A stretch of DNA of 64,000 nt, taken from positions 17,931 through 81,930 of the forward strand of contig JAGHYV010000005.1 of the NCBI GenBank assembly GCA_017743475.1. Reading direction: 5' to 3'. Every line of letters begins with the position of its first letter. The first letter of the stretch is position 1. A program made the translations under genes and the position numbers. Below are positions 52,912 through 60,694 of the stretch, in pieces. Source of the stretch: Roseiflexus sp. Its GTDB lineage: Bacteria > Chloroflexota > Chloroflexia > Chloroflexales > Roseiflexaceae. The notes under the pieces were generated by a model, which worked only from the letters and a program-made list of their open reading frames with translations, ran no database searches and was not told the DNA's origin.

Positions 52912-53765
52912 TGCTATTATCCTTTTCCATACCAAAACGTTTCCCGCCGCTATGGCAATTGGTTATTTGGATGCTCCTGGCAGTGGGGGGCATCTTTATG
53001 ATAATGCCTTTTGCCTGGACGCTAAGTACCTCGCTCAAAGCGCCAGGACAAATATTCACTTATCCTATCGTCTGGATACCCGACCCACCTGTATGGGAAA
53101 ACTACCGCCAGGTTATCAGCATCGTCCCCTTTGGGCGCTTCTATGTAAATAGTCTTTTCGTTGCCATCTGCGCAACAACACTTGAGGTGATGATAGCATC
53201 ACTTGCAGCGTTTGCCTTTGCACGAATGCGTTTCTGGGGACGTGATCAACTGTTCATGCTCTATCTGGCAACGTTGATGATACCGGGACAGGTCACCCTT
53301 ATACCGTCATTTCTCATTATCCGCGCATTTGGCTGGTACGATACCTATCAGGCACTTATCGTCCCTGGCGTCTTCTCTGCATTTGGAACATTCTTGCTAC
53401 GCCAGCATTTCCGTACTATTCCCATCGAACTTGATGAAGCAGCCCAACTCGATGGTGCTTCCTCAATCTGGATTTGGTGGCGTATCATAATGCCCTTAAG
53501 TACGCCAGGACTGGTGACGTTCGCTATCTTCAGCTTCCTTGGGCAATGGAATAGTTTCCTATGGCCTCTGATTGTGACAAGTTCAATAGAGATGCGCACT
53601 CTACCGCTGGGGTTGAGCATGTTTCAGAGCCAGTACGGTGTGCAGTGGAATCTACTTATGGCAGGCACGGTTATCGCTCTTGCACCGTTGCTTCTCATCT
53701 TCCTCATCGGTCAACGCTGGATTATACGCGGGACTGCTTCAGGCATTCCCGTATCACGGTTGTAA
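52911..53765 (+). CDS. Sugar ABC importer permease (MalG-like)
   Basis: Second permease, 284 residues with six helices. The EAA loop is RTIPIELDEAAQLDGASSIW near residue 172. Starts on the overlapping ATG of TGATG, so it is translationally coupled to the MalF-like gene. Landmarks are MIMPFAWTLSTSLKAPGQIF and YLATLMIPGQVTLIPSFLII. Like its partner it is AT-enriched. As in many MalFGK-type systems, a shared MsiK-like ATPase encoded elsewhere could power it. Confidence 0.9.
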   Translation: MLLSFSIPKRFPPLWQLVIWMLLAVGGIFMIMPFAWTLSTSLKAPGQIFTYPIVWIPDPPVWENYRQVISIVPFGRFYVNSLFVAICATTLEVMIASLAAFAFARMRFWGRDQLFMLYLATLMIPGQVTLIPSFLIIRAFGWYDTYQALIVPGVFSAFGTFLLRQHFRTIPIELDEAAQLDGASSIWIWWRIIMPLSTPGLVTFAIFSFLGQWNSFLWPLIVTSSIEMRTLPLGLSMFQSQYGVQWNLLMAGTVIALAPLLLIFLIGQRWIIRGTASGIPVSRL

Positions 53766-53775
53766 GGAGAAGCGT

Positions 53776-54351
53776 ATGATTGCCGCACGTGAGCCGCGGA
53801 TCGTCGAAGAGCCTGGCAACGGAACACTCGAAATCTTTCCGCTGGAACCGAAAGAAGAGACCCTGGTGACGCTGATGACTGAACTCTTCCGCGATCACTG
53901 GGACAAAATCCGCTTCGGTCCGCTCATCCAGGGATCAGTGTTCGAGATCAAAGCCACAGCGCCACCAACAAAGATCGGCATGCTCGATGGCTACCTGACC
54001 GTCGACTTTGGCACGTGGCACTTCCACATTTGCATCGGCGAGCACAAAGGCAGCAAAAACAAGCCAGTCGATCCGGAACTCGCGCGCCACCGTCGCACCG
54101 CACGCGCCGAGTTTTACCGTCGGCTCAACCCTGACGGCACAGTGGGGAGCTGGGGATTCCGCCTTTTCAACGGCAAAGACGAAAACCAGATCTATATCTT
54201 CCTGCCCAACCCGTTTCTGTCTGACGATATGCGCTTCCTCAAGCAACCCGACTGGTCGCGCTTGGCGCTGTGGGACGATCTGCGGCAGCGTTATCTGGGG
54301 TTGCCGCCCGATCCCAAAGACCGGAGCGGCAAGACGATGTTTCACGGTTGA
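53776..54351 (+). CDS. Conserved protein of unknown function
   Basis: 191 residues; ATG 53776 with AAGGAGA. No signal or membrane segment. Distinctive blocks are LVTLMTELFRDHWDKIRFGP, SVFEIKATAPPTKIGMLDGY, VDFGTWHFHICIGEHKGSKN and ELARHRRTARAEFYRRLNPD. The HFH-C motif and the histidine-rich core could bind a metal, but this is only a guess. Codon use is GC-rich like the rest of the genome and unlike the permease genes just upstream. I do not recognise it beyond a conserved look, and it may be associated with B12 genes by position only. Confidence 0.7.
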   Translation: MIAAREPRIVEEPGNGTLEIFPLEPKEETLVTLMTELFRDHWDKIRFGPLIQGSVFEIKATAPPTKIGMLDGYLTVDFGTWHFHICIGEHKGSKNKPVDPELARHRRTARAEFYRRLNPDGTVGSWGFRLFNGKDENQIYIFLPNPFLSDDMRFLKQPDWSRLALWDDLRQRYLGLPPDPKDRSGKTMFHG

Positions 54352-54370
54352 GCCGGTCTGGCTGAAGGCG

Positions 54371-55207
54371 TCAATCCGGCGCATCGCAACCGCGTGTGTC
54401 AGGATTGATCAGGGCAGCAAAGTCGCGCAATGCCGCAAGGGCGCGCAAACCAGGCCAGGTCAGCGCCATACCGTTGCACAGCAGCACACGCCCGTTGCGA
54501 ACTGCTGGAACGTCACGATATACCTCAAATACGTCGAGATCACGCTGGCTGAACGTATACGGCTCATCCGGCAGCAGAATGACCTCCGGTTGCAGGTGCA
54601 TAAATGCTTCCAGCGGAGCGCGCGGGTATCGCCCCGGCAGGCGGCGTCCCAGATTCTCCGCACCGCACCGTTCCAACAGATCGCCTGCATAGGTCTCCGC
54701 GCCTACTGCCATCCACGGGTCGCGCCAGATGAAGGCGAGCGTCGGAATCCGCCGCACTGGGCGCTGATCCGTTGTGTTCAGCGCCTGGCGCAACGCCGCA
54801 AGACCCGGCGCTGCCTGATCAGTTGCCCCCAACACGGCAGCAAGCTGCTCGAACTGCACCGGCACATCGGCGACACTGCGGATCGCAATGACATACACCG
54901 GAATCCCGGCTGCAGTCAATGCCTGCACATCACGTGCCCGGTTCTCTTCCTGATCGGCGATCACCAGATCGGGTTGCAGCGCAACGATCCGCGCCCGGTC
55001 GGGATTCTTCGTGCCGCGAATGCGTGGTACGCCAGCAAGTGCCGCCGCCGGTTCGATACAGTAGTCGGTCACGGCAACCACACGCGCACCCAGACCGATG
55101 GTGAATAGCCACTCGGTCAGGCTTGGCACGAGCGACACAATCCGCTGCGGCGGATGCTTCACGTCAAGACGACGCCCAAGGGCATCATGAACGATCATGA
55201 CCGTCAC
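54371..55207 (-). CDS. BtuF-like helical-backbone metal/corrinoid-binding protein
   Basis: 278 residues; TroA/BtuF fold without signal peptide, so probably cytoplasmic or held by another protein. Motifs: PPQRIVSLVPSLTEWLFTIG, LGARVVAVTDYCIEPAAALA, VPRIRGTKNPDRARIVALQP and AVRNGRVLLCNGMALTWPGL. Start 55207 (ATG 55199 is an alternative). It is the last of three overlapping genes: BtuF-like 55596-56489, thioesterase 55204-55599, then this. Ligand unknown; the family and nearby B12 genes suggest a corrinoid. Confidence 0.8.
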   Translation of the reverse strand: MTVMIVHDALGRRLDVKHPPQRIVSLVPSLTEWLFTIGLGARVVAVTDYCIEPAAALAGVPRIRGTKNPDRARIVALQPDLVIADQEENRARDVQALTAAGIPVYVIAIRSVADVPVQFEQLAAVLGATDQAAPGLAALRQALNTTDQRPVRRIPTLAFIWRDPWMAVGAETYAGDLLERCGAENLGRRLPGRYPRAPLEAFMHLQPEVILLPDEPYTFSQRDLDVFEVYRDVPAVRNGRVLLCNGMALTWPGLRALAALRDFAALINPDTRGCDAPD

Positions 55208-55599
55208 GACATTGTCTCCGTGAGCGGCGGCACAGCGACCGGACGATTGTTGTCATCGAGCGCGACCAGCACGCACGTCGCCTGGCACGCCAGCACCCGT
55301 TCTTCATAATCCATCGGCTCCCACCAGACATCAACCGCAACGTGCATCGAACTTCGTCCAGTGCGCACCAGACGAGCGATCACTTCAACAATCGACCCCT
55401 CACGGATCGGATGGTGAAAGTTTACCTCACTGATGCGCACTGTGACCACTTTGCGCCGACACCAGCGCGTCGCACAGATGAACGCTGCCTGATCGATCCA
55501 GGCAACCGCTTTGCCGCCGAACAGGGTGCGGTAGTGGTTGGTATCGACCGGAAAAACGGGGAACACCATGCGCGTTTCGGCACGGTCAGCGGCGCTCAT
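55204..55599 (-). CDS. Acyl-CoA thioesterase, hotdog fold
   Basis: 131 residues of the YciA-type hotdog family: VFPVDTNHYRTLFGGKAVAW and IDQAAFICATRWCRRK carry the catalytic region (Asn/His and Asp), with VNFHHPIREGSIVEVIARLV following. It overlaps both neighbours by four bases. Its presence between two BtuF-like genes has no obvious metabolic reason; operon membership is by overlap only. Confidence 0.88.
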   Translation of the reverse strand: MSAADRAETRMVFPVFPVDTNHYRTLFGGKAVAWIDQAAFICATRWCRRKVVTVRISEVNFHHPIREGSIVEVIARLVRTGRSSMHVAVDVWWEPMDYEERVLACQATCVLVALDDNNRPVAVPPLTETMS

Positions 55600-56489
55600 C
55601 GCTCATCTCCTTCCTGCACAAAACATGTCGGATGCAGCAGACGCGCCAGATGTTCGATCCCTTCCACCACACGCGGCGCCGGGCGTGAGCAGTAACCATT
55701 CGCATCGAGCGCATACACCCGACCGGTGCGCGCTGCGGGGATGTCGAACCAGCCCGGCGGACGCGGCAGCCTATCCCACTCCTGCTGCGCAGCTTCGGCG
55801 GAGTAACCACAGGGAATGAGCAGAATCACGTCAGGTTGTGCATCAATCACGTCCTCCCAGCACACTCGAAACGACCGTTCCCCGGCGCGTCCCAGCAGGT
55901 CGCGCCCTCCCGCTAGATCGATCATCTCCGGCACCCAATGCCCACCGACAAACGGTGGGTCGAGCCACTCGAGCGCCACCACGCCGGGGCGCGGTTGACC
56001 GGCGACAGCGCGGCGAACGCGATCCAGTCGCTGGCGCAAACGCTCGTTGAGACGCCTGCCGCGTTCCGGCATCCCAACTGCTTCAGCGATTGTCAGCACA
56101 TCGTTGAAGATGCCGTCCAGGTTCGGCGGCGCCAGCGAGACAATGCGCGGGTTGCCCGGCAGCCGCGCTGCTAGCGAGCAGACATCGGCAAACGACACGG
56201 CGCACACATCACACAACTCCTGCGTAATCACCAGGTCGGGCTGCAATTCAGCAAGGAGCGATTCGTCGAGCAGGTAGAGACTCTCGCCGCGCGCTAGCCG
56301 CGCGCTGACCACTCGATCAATTTCGGCGCTTGTCAGCCCATGTGGAATGGCGGAAGACGTCACCCGTGGGAGATCGGCAACGACATCAGGCGGGTAATCG
56401 CATTCGTGCGACACACCTGCCAGCATATCCGCCAGCCCCAGAGCGCAGACGATTTCCGTTGCTGAAGGAAGAAGCGATACGATGCGCAT
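55596..56489 (-). CDS. BtuF-like cobalamin-binding protein, no signal peptide
   Basis: ATG 56489 with AAAGGATACTG upstream; 297 residues. Motifs: MRIVSLLPSATEIVCALGLA, GVSHECDYPPDVVADLPRV, LQPDLVITQELCDVCAVSF and LEWLDPPFVGGHWVPEMIDL followed by AGGRDLL. The HECDYP and CDVC motifs mark the group of cobalamin-binding proteins often found beside adenosylcobalamin genes. It lacks a lipobox, unlike the btuF at 46692, so the two probably do different jobs. Confidence 0.85.
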   Translation of the reverse strand: MRIVSLLPSATEIVCALGLADMLAGVSHECDYPPDVVADLPRVTSSAIPHGLTSAEIDRVVSARLARGESLYLLDESLLAELQPDLVITQELCDVCAVSFADVCSLAARLPGNPRIVSLAPPNLDGIFNDVLTIAEAVGMPERGRRLNERLRQRLDRVRRAVAGQPRPGVVALEWLDPPFVGGHWVPEMIDLAGGRDLLGRAGERSFRVCWEDVIDAQPDVILLIPCGYSAEAAQQEWDRLPRPPGWFDIPAARTGRVYALDANGYCSRPAPRVVEGIEHLARLLHPTCFVQEGDER

Positions 56490-56553
56490 AACAGTATCCT
56501 TTCGATTCAAATGCATCTATTCCTTATCATAATCTACACCCACACAATCGGGT

Positions 56554-56559
56554 ATAATG
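56554..56559 (+). promoter_or_regulatory. -10 box for the cbpA cluster
   Basis: TATAAT 34 bases before the cbpA ATG at 56593. The -35 region is poor (no TTGACA-like hexamer at 16-18 bp). It is the only strong -10 in the divergent gap between the BtuF-like gene and cbpA. Confidence 0.4.
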
Positions 56560-56592
56560 CTCCACGTTCATAATCAATAAGTAGATCATCCT

Positions 56593-57531
56593 ATGGATTT
56601 CAAAGATTATTACGCCGTGCTCGGCATCTCTCCTGATGCCGACGAACAAACTATCAAGAAGGCATACCGCAAACTCGCGCGCCAGTACCATCCCGACGTC
56701 AATCCTGGCGATCGGCAGGCGGAGGAGCGTTTCAAAGAGATCAACGAAGCCTACGAAGCGCTCAGTGATCCAGAACGTCGGCGCAAATACGACCAGTTGC
56801 GTGAGCAGTACCAGCGCTGGCAGCAGCGTGGCGGCGTCGGCGAGTTCGACTGGGGTCCATGGCAGACCGCCCCCGGTCAGACGGTGTATACCTACACAGT
56901 ATCGCCGGAGGACCTGGAAGATCTCTTCGGAAGCGAAAGTCCGTTTTCGGACTTTTTCGGCTCGATCTTCGGTCAACCGCGCACGGTGGCGCCGCGAGGT
57001 CCGCAACGGGGACGCGACATCGAGTTCCCGGTCGATATTTCGCTCGAAGAGGCGTTTCACGGCACAACGCGCTCGCTCCAGGTCGGTAACCGACGCATCG
57101 AGGCGAAAATCCCGGTTGGCGCTCGCACCGGCACCCGGGTGCGCCTTGCGGGTCAGGGACGTCCCGGCATCGCCAGCGGACCTCCCGGTGATCTCTACTT
57201 GCTGATCAACGTCCTGCCCCATGCGCAGTTTGAGCGCGATGGCGACGATCTGACAACCACCGTGCCGCTGGATTGCTTTACTGCGATTGCCGGCGGCGAG
57301 GTGCGCGTTCCGACGATCGATGGATCGGTGATGCTCAAGATACCGCCACGCACGCAGGCGGATCAGGTGTTCCGCCTGCGCGGAAAGGGGATGCCGCGCC
57401 TCGAACGTCCCTCTGAGCGCGGCGACCTGTTCGTGCGGGTAAAACTGGTGCTGCCCGACACACTCAGCGATGCCGATGTCGAGACTATTCGCTCTCTTGT
57501 GCGAGAACGGGGTGGCAAAAAAAAAGGGTGA
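56593..57531 (+). CDS. cbpA: DnaJ-family co-chaperone (CbpA-like)
   Basis: J domain at residues 4-70 (DFKDYYAVLGISPDADEQTI, HPD in RQYHPDVNPGD), then a Gly/Phe-poor linker (YTVSPEDLEDLFGSES) and the C-terminal DnaJ substrate domains with DIEFPVDISLEEAFHGTTRS and LRGKGMPRLERPSERGDLFV. The zinc finger is absent, so this is a type II DnaJ of the CbpA kind. The CbpM-like gene two genes on fits CbpA and its modulator. 312 residues. Confidence 0.92.
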   Translation: MDFKDYYAVLGISPDADEQTIKKAYRKLARQYHPDVNPGDRQAEERFKEINEAYEALSDPERRRKYDQLREQYQRWQQRGGVGEFDWGPWQTAPGQTVYTYTVSPEDLEDLFGSESPFSDFFGSIFGQPRTVAPRGPQRGRDIEFPVDISLEEAFHGTTRSLQVGNRRIEAKIPVGARTGTRVRLAGQGRPGIASGPPGDLYLLINVLPHAQFERDGDDLTTTVPLDCFTAIAGGEVRVPTIDGSVMLKIPPRTQADQVFRLRGKGMPRLERPSERGDLFVRVKLVLPDTLSDADVETIRSLVRERGGKKKG

Positions 57532-57536
57532 CCGAC

Positions 57537-57653
57537 ATGCCACGACGATTGACACCACAACAGTCCGTTGCAATAACATGGACGGTGACGCTGACCGCCA
57601 TCCTGATCGGCGCCGTGCTATTGTGGGCGCTCTTGAGCATCGGGACGCGCTGA
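57537..57653 (+). CDS. Tiny single-pass membrane protein
   Basis: 38 residues starting five bases after the cbpA stop: MPRRLTPQQSVAITWTVTLT followed by AILIGAVLLWALLSIG, so a short basic N-terminus and one long hydrophobic helix. AAAAAAGGGTG upstream is a weak ribosome site. It is short enough to escape normal gene calling, but it sits tightly between cbpA and cbpM and the hydrophobic composition looks selected. No known homologue comes to mind. Confidence 0.55.
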   Translation: MPRRLTPQQSVAITWTVTLTAILIGAVLLWALLSIGTR

Positions 57654-57689
57654 GATTGGAGTCGCACGTGTTGTATCAGGAGCAATCAT

Positions 57690-58016
57690 ATGCTGATCCG
57701 CCGTATCAATCCTGAGACGCTGGCAGCACAGACAGGTCTGCCGGTTGAGGTGATTCAGGAACTGATCGATCTGGGGTTGATCGGGACACTACCGGAACCA
57801 ACCGAAACCGACCTGCGCGAGTTGCGACGGGTGCGTCGACTGATCGACACGCTCGGTCTCTCACACGAAGCTGTCGATGTCATCCTCCAGATGCGTCGCC
57901 GCCTGGTCGCTCTGCAAAACGAAGTCGCGCGACTCAGGATGGAACTGGCAGAACGCCATCGTGTCGAGCGCACCTCCGTCTGGATCGAAGCGGAGTGGGT
58001 CGAGACGCGGGAGTGA
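57690..58016 (+). CDS. cbpM: CbpM-like chaperone modulator (MerR-type HTH)
   Basis: 108 residues: RRINPETLAAQTGLPVEVIQ and ELIDLGLIG form a MerR-type helix-turn-helix, and DTLGLSHEAVDVILQMRRRL continues into the helical arm. CAGGAGC precedes the ATG. In Escherichia coli CbpM binds the J domain of CbpA and inhibits it; the conserved pairing here supports the same job. A transcriptional regulator role cannot be excluded. Confidence 0.85.
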   Translation: MLIRRINPETLAAQTGLPVEVIQELIDLGLIGTLPEPTETDLRELRRVRRLIDTLGLSHEAVDVILQMRRRLVALQNEVARLRMELAERHRVERTSVWIEAEWVETRE

Positions 58017-58044
58017 TTCCTTTTTTTCTCTCTGAGATACGCCC

Positions 58045-58740
58045 ATGATCCCTCTCTATGACACTATTCATTCGCGCTCGTTTCCGTTTGTCAACTGGAT
58101 GCTCATCATCGCAAATGTTGCATTCTTCCTGATCGAAGTTGCGCTTGGAACGGACGCCGAATGGCTGGTTGCAACGTTCGGCGTTGTGCCAGCGCGTCTG
58201 CTGGCGAATCCAGGACTCGACCAGATTGCGACCCTCTTTTCATCGATGTTCCTCCATGGGGGATGGTCGCATCTGCTGAGCAATATGCTGGCGCTCTTCA
58301 TCTTTGGCGACAATGTTGAAGATCGGATGGGTGGCGGGCGCTATCTCACATTCTATATCATCTGCGGGTTGATCGCCGCCCTGACCCACGTCTTTTTCAA
58401 TCCTGATTCGCCCATTCCGACCATCGGCGCGAGTGGCGCTATCAGCGGGGTGCTTGGCGCTTACCTGGTTCTCTACCCCACAGCACGGGTAATCACGCTG
58501 ATCCCGATTTTCTTCCTGCCCTGGTTTGTGGAAATTCCCGCAGTTATCTACCTGGGCGTCTGGTTCCTTTCTCAGTTGCTGAATGGGACGCTGGCGATCA
58601 TCATCGGTGCGCAGGGGTTTGGCGGTGTGGCGTGGTGGGCGCACGCTGGCGGATTCGTCGCCGGCATTGCGCTTGTCGGGCTGTTCATTCAGCGTCGCTA
58701 CCAGCGACGAGTCTATGCAGACGAGTATTGGCCCTGGTGA
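58045..58740 (+). CDS. Rhomboid intramembrane serine protease
   Basis: Six-helix membrane protease, 231 residues. HGGWSHLLSNMLALFIFGDN followed by VEDRMG gives the conserved Asn region and L1 loop; the nucleophile Ser is in TIGASGAISGVLGAYLVLYP; the catalytic His is in WWAHAGGFVAGIAL. All elements of the Ser-His dyad are present. It lies 28 bp after cbpM and 15 bp before the SDH-type protease gene, suggesting a membrane-protein quality-control cluster. Confidence 0.93.
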   Translation: MIPLYDTIHSRSFPFVNWMLIIANVAFFLIEVALGTDAEWLVATFGVVPARLLANPGLDQIATLFSSMFLHGGWSHLLSNMLALFIFGDNVEDRMGGGRYLTFYIICGLIAALTHVFFNPDSPIPTIGASGAISGVLGAYLVLYPTARVITLIPIFFLPWFVEIPAVIYLGVWFLSQLLNGTLAIIIGAQGFGGVAWWAHAGGFVAGIALVGLFIQRRYQRRVYADEYWPW

Positions 58741-58755
58741 TTGTGGAGGTTGCAC

Positions 58756-59604
58756 GTGGATCTGATAGGGCTATTCTGGATCTTTCTCATTATCTCATCA
58801 CTGCAACCGGTCATCCGTCAGAAAATGCTGGAGACCGGACGCCTGCGGTTGCTCGAACGAATCGAACAACAACGGCAGAGTCGCGTCATCGTGCTGATCC
58901 ACCGGCAGGAAACGCTCAGCCTGCTCGGATTTCCGCTGGTGCGCTACATCGACATCGACGACTCGGAAGCCGTGCTGCGGGCGATCAAGATGACCGACAG
59001 GGACGTTCCAATCGACCTGGTGCTTCACACCCCAGGCGGATTGGTGCTGGCCGCCGAACAGATCGCCAGTGCGCTGCGCAAGCATCCGGCGAAGGTCACC
59101 GTGTTTGTGCCGCACTACGCCATGTCAGGCGGAACGCTGATCGCTCTGGCTGCCGATGAGATTGTGATGGACGAGAATGCCGTCCTGGGACCGGTCGACC
59201 CGCAACTGGGACAGCAACCGGCGGCCTCGATTCTTAAGGTGCTCGAACGCAAACCGATCAGCGAAATCGACGACGAGACCCTGATCATGGCCGACATCGC
59301 CGAGAAAGCCATTCGCCAGGTGAAAGCGACGGTTATCGAACTGCTGGCAGACCGCATGGGCGCCGAACCGGCGGAACATATTGCAACGATGCTGGCAACC
59401 GGCGTCTGGACGCACGATTATCCGATCAGCGTCCGCGAAGCGCGCGAACTCGGCTTGCCGGTCAGCACCGATATGCCGCCGCTCATCTATCAGTTGATGG
59501 GGTTGTACCCGCAAACCGCCCAGCGCCGCCCATCGGTCGAGTACATCCCGCTCCCCCGGTCGCGTGAGCCGGAGCGACGCCAGGTGCGCGGCTCACCGTG
59601 GTGA
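58756..59604 (+). CDS. SDH-type membrane serine protease (SppA/ClpP-like)
   Basis: 282 residues. I chose GTG at 58756 because GGAGG sits six bases upstream. An N-terminal membrane helix (DLIGLFWIFLIISSLQPVIR) is followed by a crotonase/ClpP-like core: VPIDLVLHTPGGLVLAAEQI, VTVFVPHYAMSGGTLIALAA (Ser in SGG) and NAVLGPVDPQLGQQPAAS. The Ser-Lys arrangement is as in serine dehydrogenase proteinases and SppA. Its 3' end overlaps the MetE-like gene end on the other strand by 12 bases. Confidence 0.88.
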   Translation: MDLIGLFWIFLIISSLQPVIRQKMLETGRLRLLERIEQQRQSRVIVLIHRQETLSLLGFPLVRYIDIDDSEAVLRAIKMTDRDVPIDLVLHTPGGLVLAAEQIASALRKHPAKVTVFVPHYAMSGGTLIALAADEIVMDENAVLGPVDPQLGQQPAASILKVLERKPISEIDDETLIMADIAEKAIRQVKATVIELLADRMGAEPAEHIATMLATGVWTHDYPISVREARELGLPVSTDMPPLIYQLMGLYPQTAQRRPSVEYIPLPRSREPERRQVRGSPW

Positions 59605-60669
59605 GCGTTCACCCTGCCCGTTTGCCTCCAAACCTGGCATACGCCCGATCAAACCGGCCACGTCACGCGCCAGTCGGAATGATTGGCGCGCTGCATCTTC
59701 AGATAGCAATCCCATGCCGCACGTCGCCGTCACCAGCGTGTGACGCGCCATGTCAACCTGCCTGTCACATCCGGCAGTAGCAATGATCCAGTGCGTCAGC
59801 AGATCGGCGCTGCTCACCCCGGAGAGATCATGTATCGTCGGCGCCAGCCCGAATGCCAGGATGCCACCCTCTTTCACGAAAGCGCACACATCTGGATTGG
59901 CACACCACGACGCAACCCGGTGGTACGCATCGAACGACACAACATCCGCACCGGTCCGGCACAGGAGCGCCACGGGCGGCATACCGTCCGGCAGGAGCGC
60001 ACAGCAGTGAACCCCGACCAGCGCACCCGTCGCCTGAATGCCGCGCACAACCGATTGCACCACGCGCATCGCCTCCCCCGTGGCGTCGCATTGCGAAAGC
60101 AACGCCAGGTACGGCTCGTCGAGCATGAGCAGCACCGGCGTGCGCCAGCGCGCCAATCGTTCGATCTGCCAGATCGCCAGGCGCTGAATGTAGCTGCCTG
60201 CCGCATCCAGTGCAGCCGAATCGTTCACCAATGGCTGCCCATCAACGAACAACAGCGCCGCCAGAGTCACTGGACCGATGATCTGTCCCTTCAGGGCGAC
60301 TGCGTGCGGGAATGCGCCTTTCGCCAGTGCACGCTCAAACGCGAAGAACCCGGCGGCGGCGAACGGTGCAAGTTCCGCCTGCGCACACTCAAAACGGGCA
60401 ATCAGATCGGTGCGCCGATCTACCTGGAGAAGCGCATACCCATACGAACCGTTGCGCGGCGCCAGCAGATCGAGAACAGGCGTCAACGCCTGCTCGACCA
60501 TGCGCTCCTCTACCGCGCGCTGTGGCAGTTGGGGCCAGAAGGGGATCTCCGGCGATACTTCAGCAACCAATCGCACGGCTGCTTCAGCATCGGTATGCGG
60601 CAGACTGCCGATGCCGGTCACCGCGCCGGCGCCGAGTCTCCGACAGGATAGGATTTCACGTATGTACAT
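59593..60669 (-). CDS. MetE-like methyltransferase (UROD/MetE superfamily)
   Basis: 358 residues that correspond only to the C-terminal catalytic barrel of MetE. A zinc site is visible as VGVHCCALLPDGMPP (His-x-Cys) and TATCGMGLLSEDAAR (distal Cys); VVSFDAYHRVASW takes the place of the Glu ligand region. The N-terminal folate domain of MetE is missing, so the methyl donor is unlikely to be methyltetrahydrofolate bound in the usual way. It lies 25 bp downstream of the CobN-type chelatase gene on the same strand. A corrinoid-linked methionine synthase is a possible role. Confidence 0.8.
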   Translation of the reverse strand: MYIREILSCRRLGAGAVTGIGSLPHTDAEAAVRLVAEVSPEIPFWPQLPQRAVEERMVEQALTPVLDLLAPRNGSYGYALLQVDRRTDLIARFECAQAELAPFAAAGFFAFERALAKGAFPHAVALKGQIIGPVTLAALLFVDGQPLVNDSAALDAAGSYIQRLAIWQIERLARWRTPVLLMLDEPYLALLSQCDATGEAMRVVQSVVRGIQATGALVGVHCCALLPDGMPPVALLCRTGADVVSFDAYHRVASWCANPDVCAFVKEGGILAFGLAPTIHDLSGVSSADLLTHWIIATAGCDRQVDMARHTLVTATCGMGLLSEDAARQSFRLARDVAGLIGRMPGLEANGQGERSPR

Positions 60670-60694
60670 TCAAAACTGACGAGCGATGCTGTTC

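Noticed and set aside
56527..57579. Minus-strand 350-codon open frame
   Set aside because: Antisense to cbpA, whose J domain with HPD motif is unmistakable.
59740..60651. Plus-strand 303-codon open frame
   Set aside because: Antisense to the MetE-like gene; composition typical of a shadow frame.
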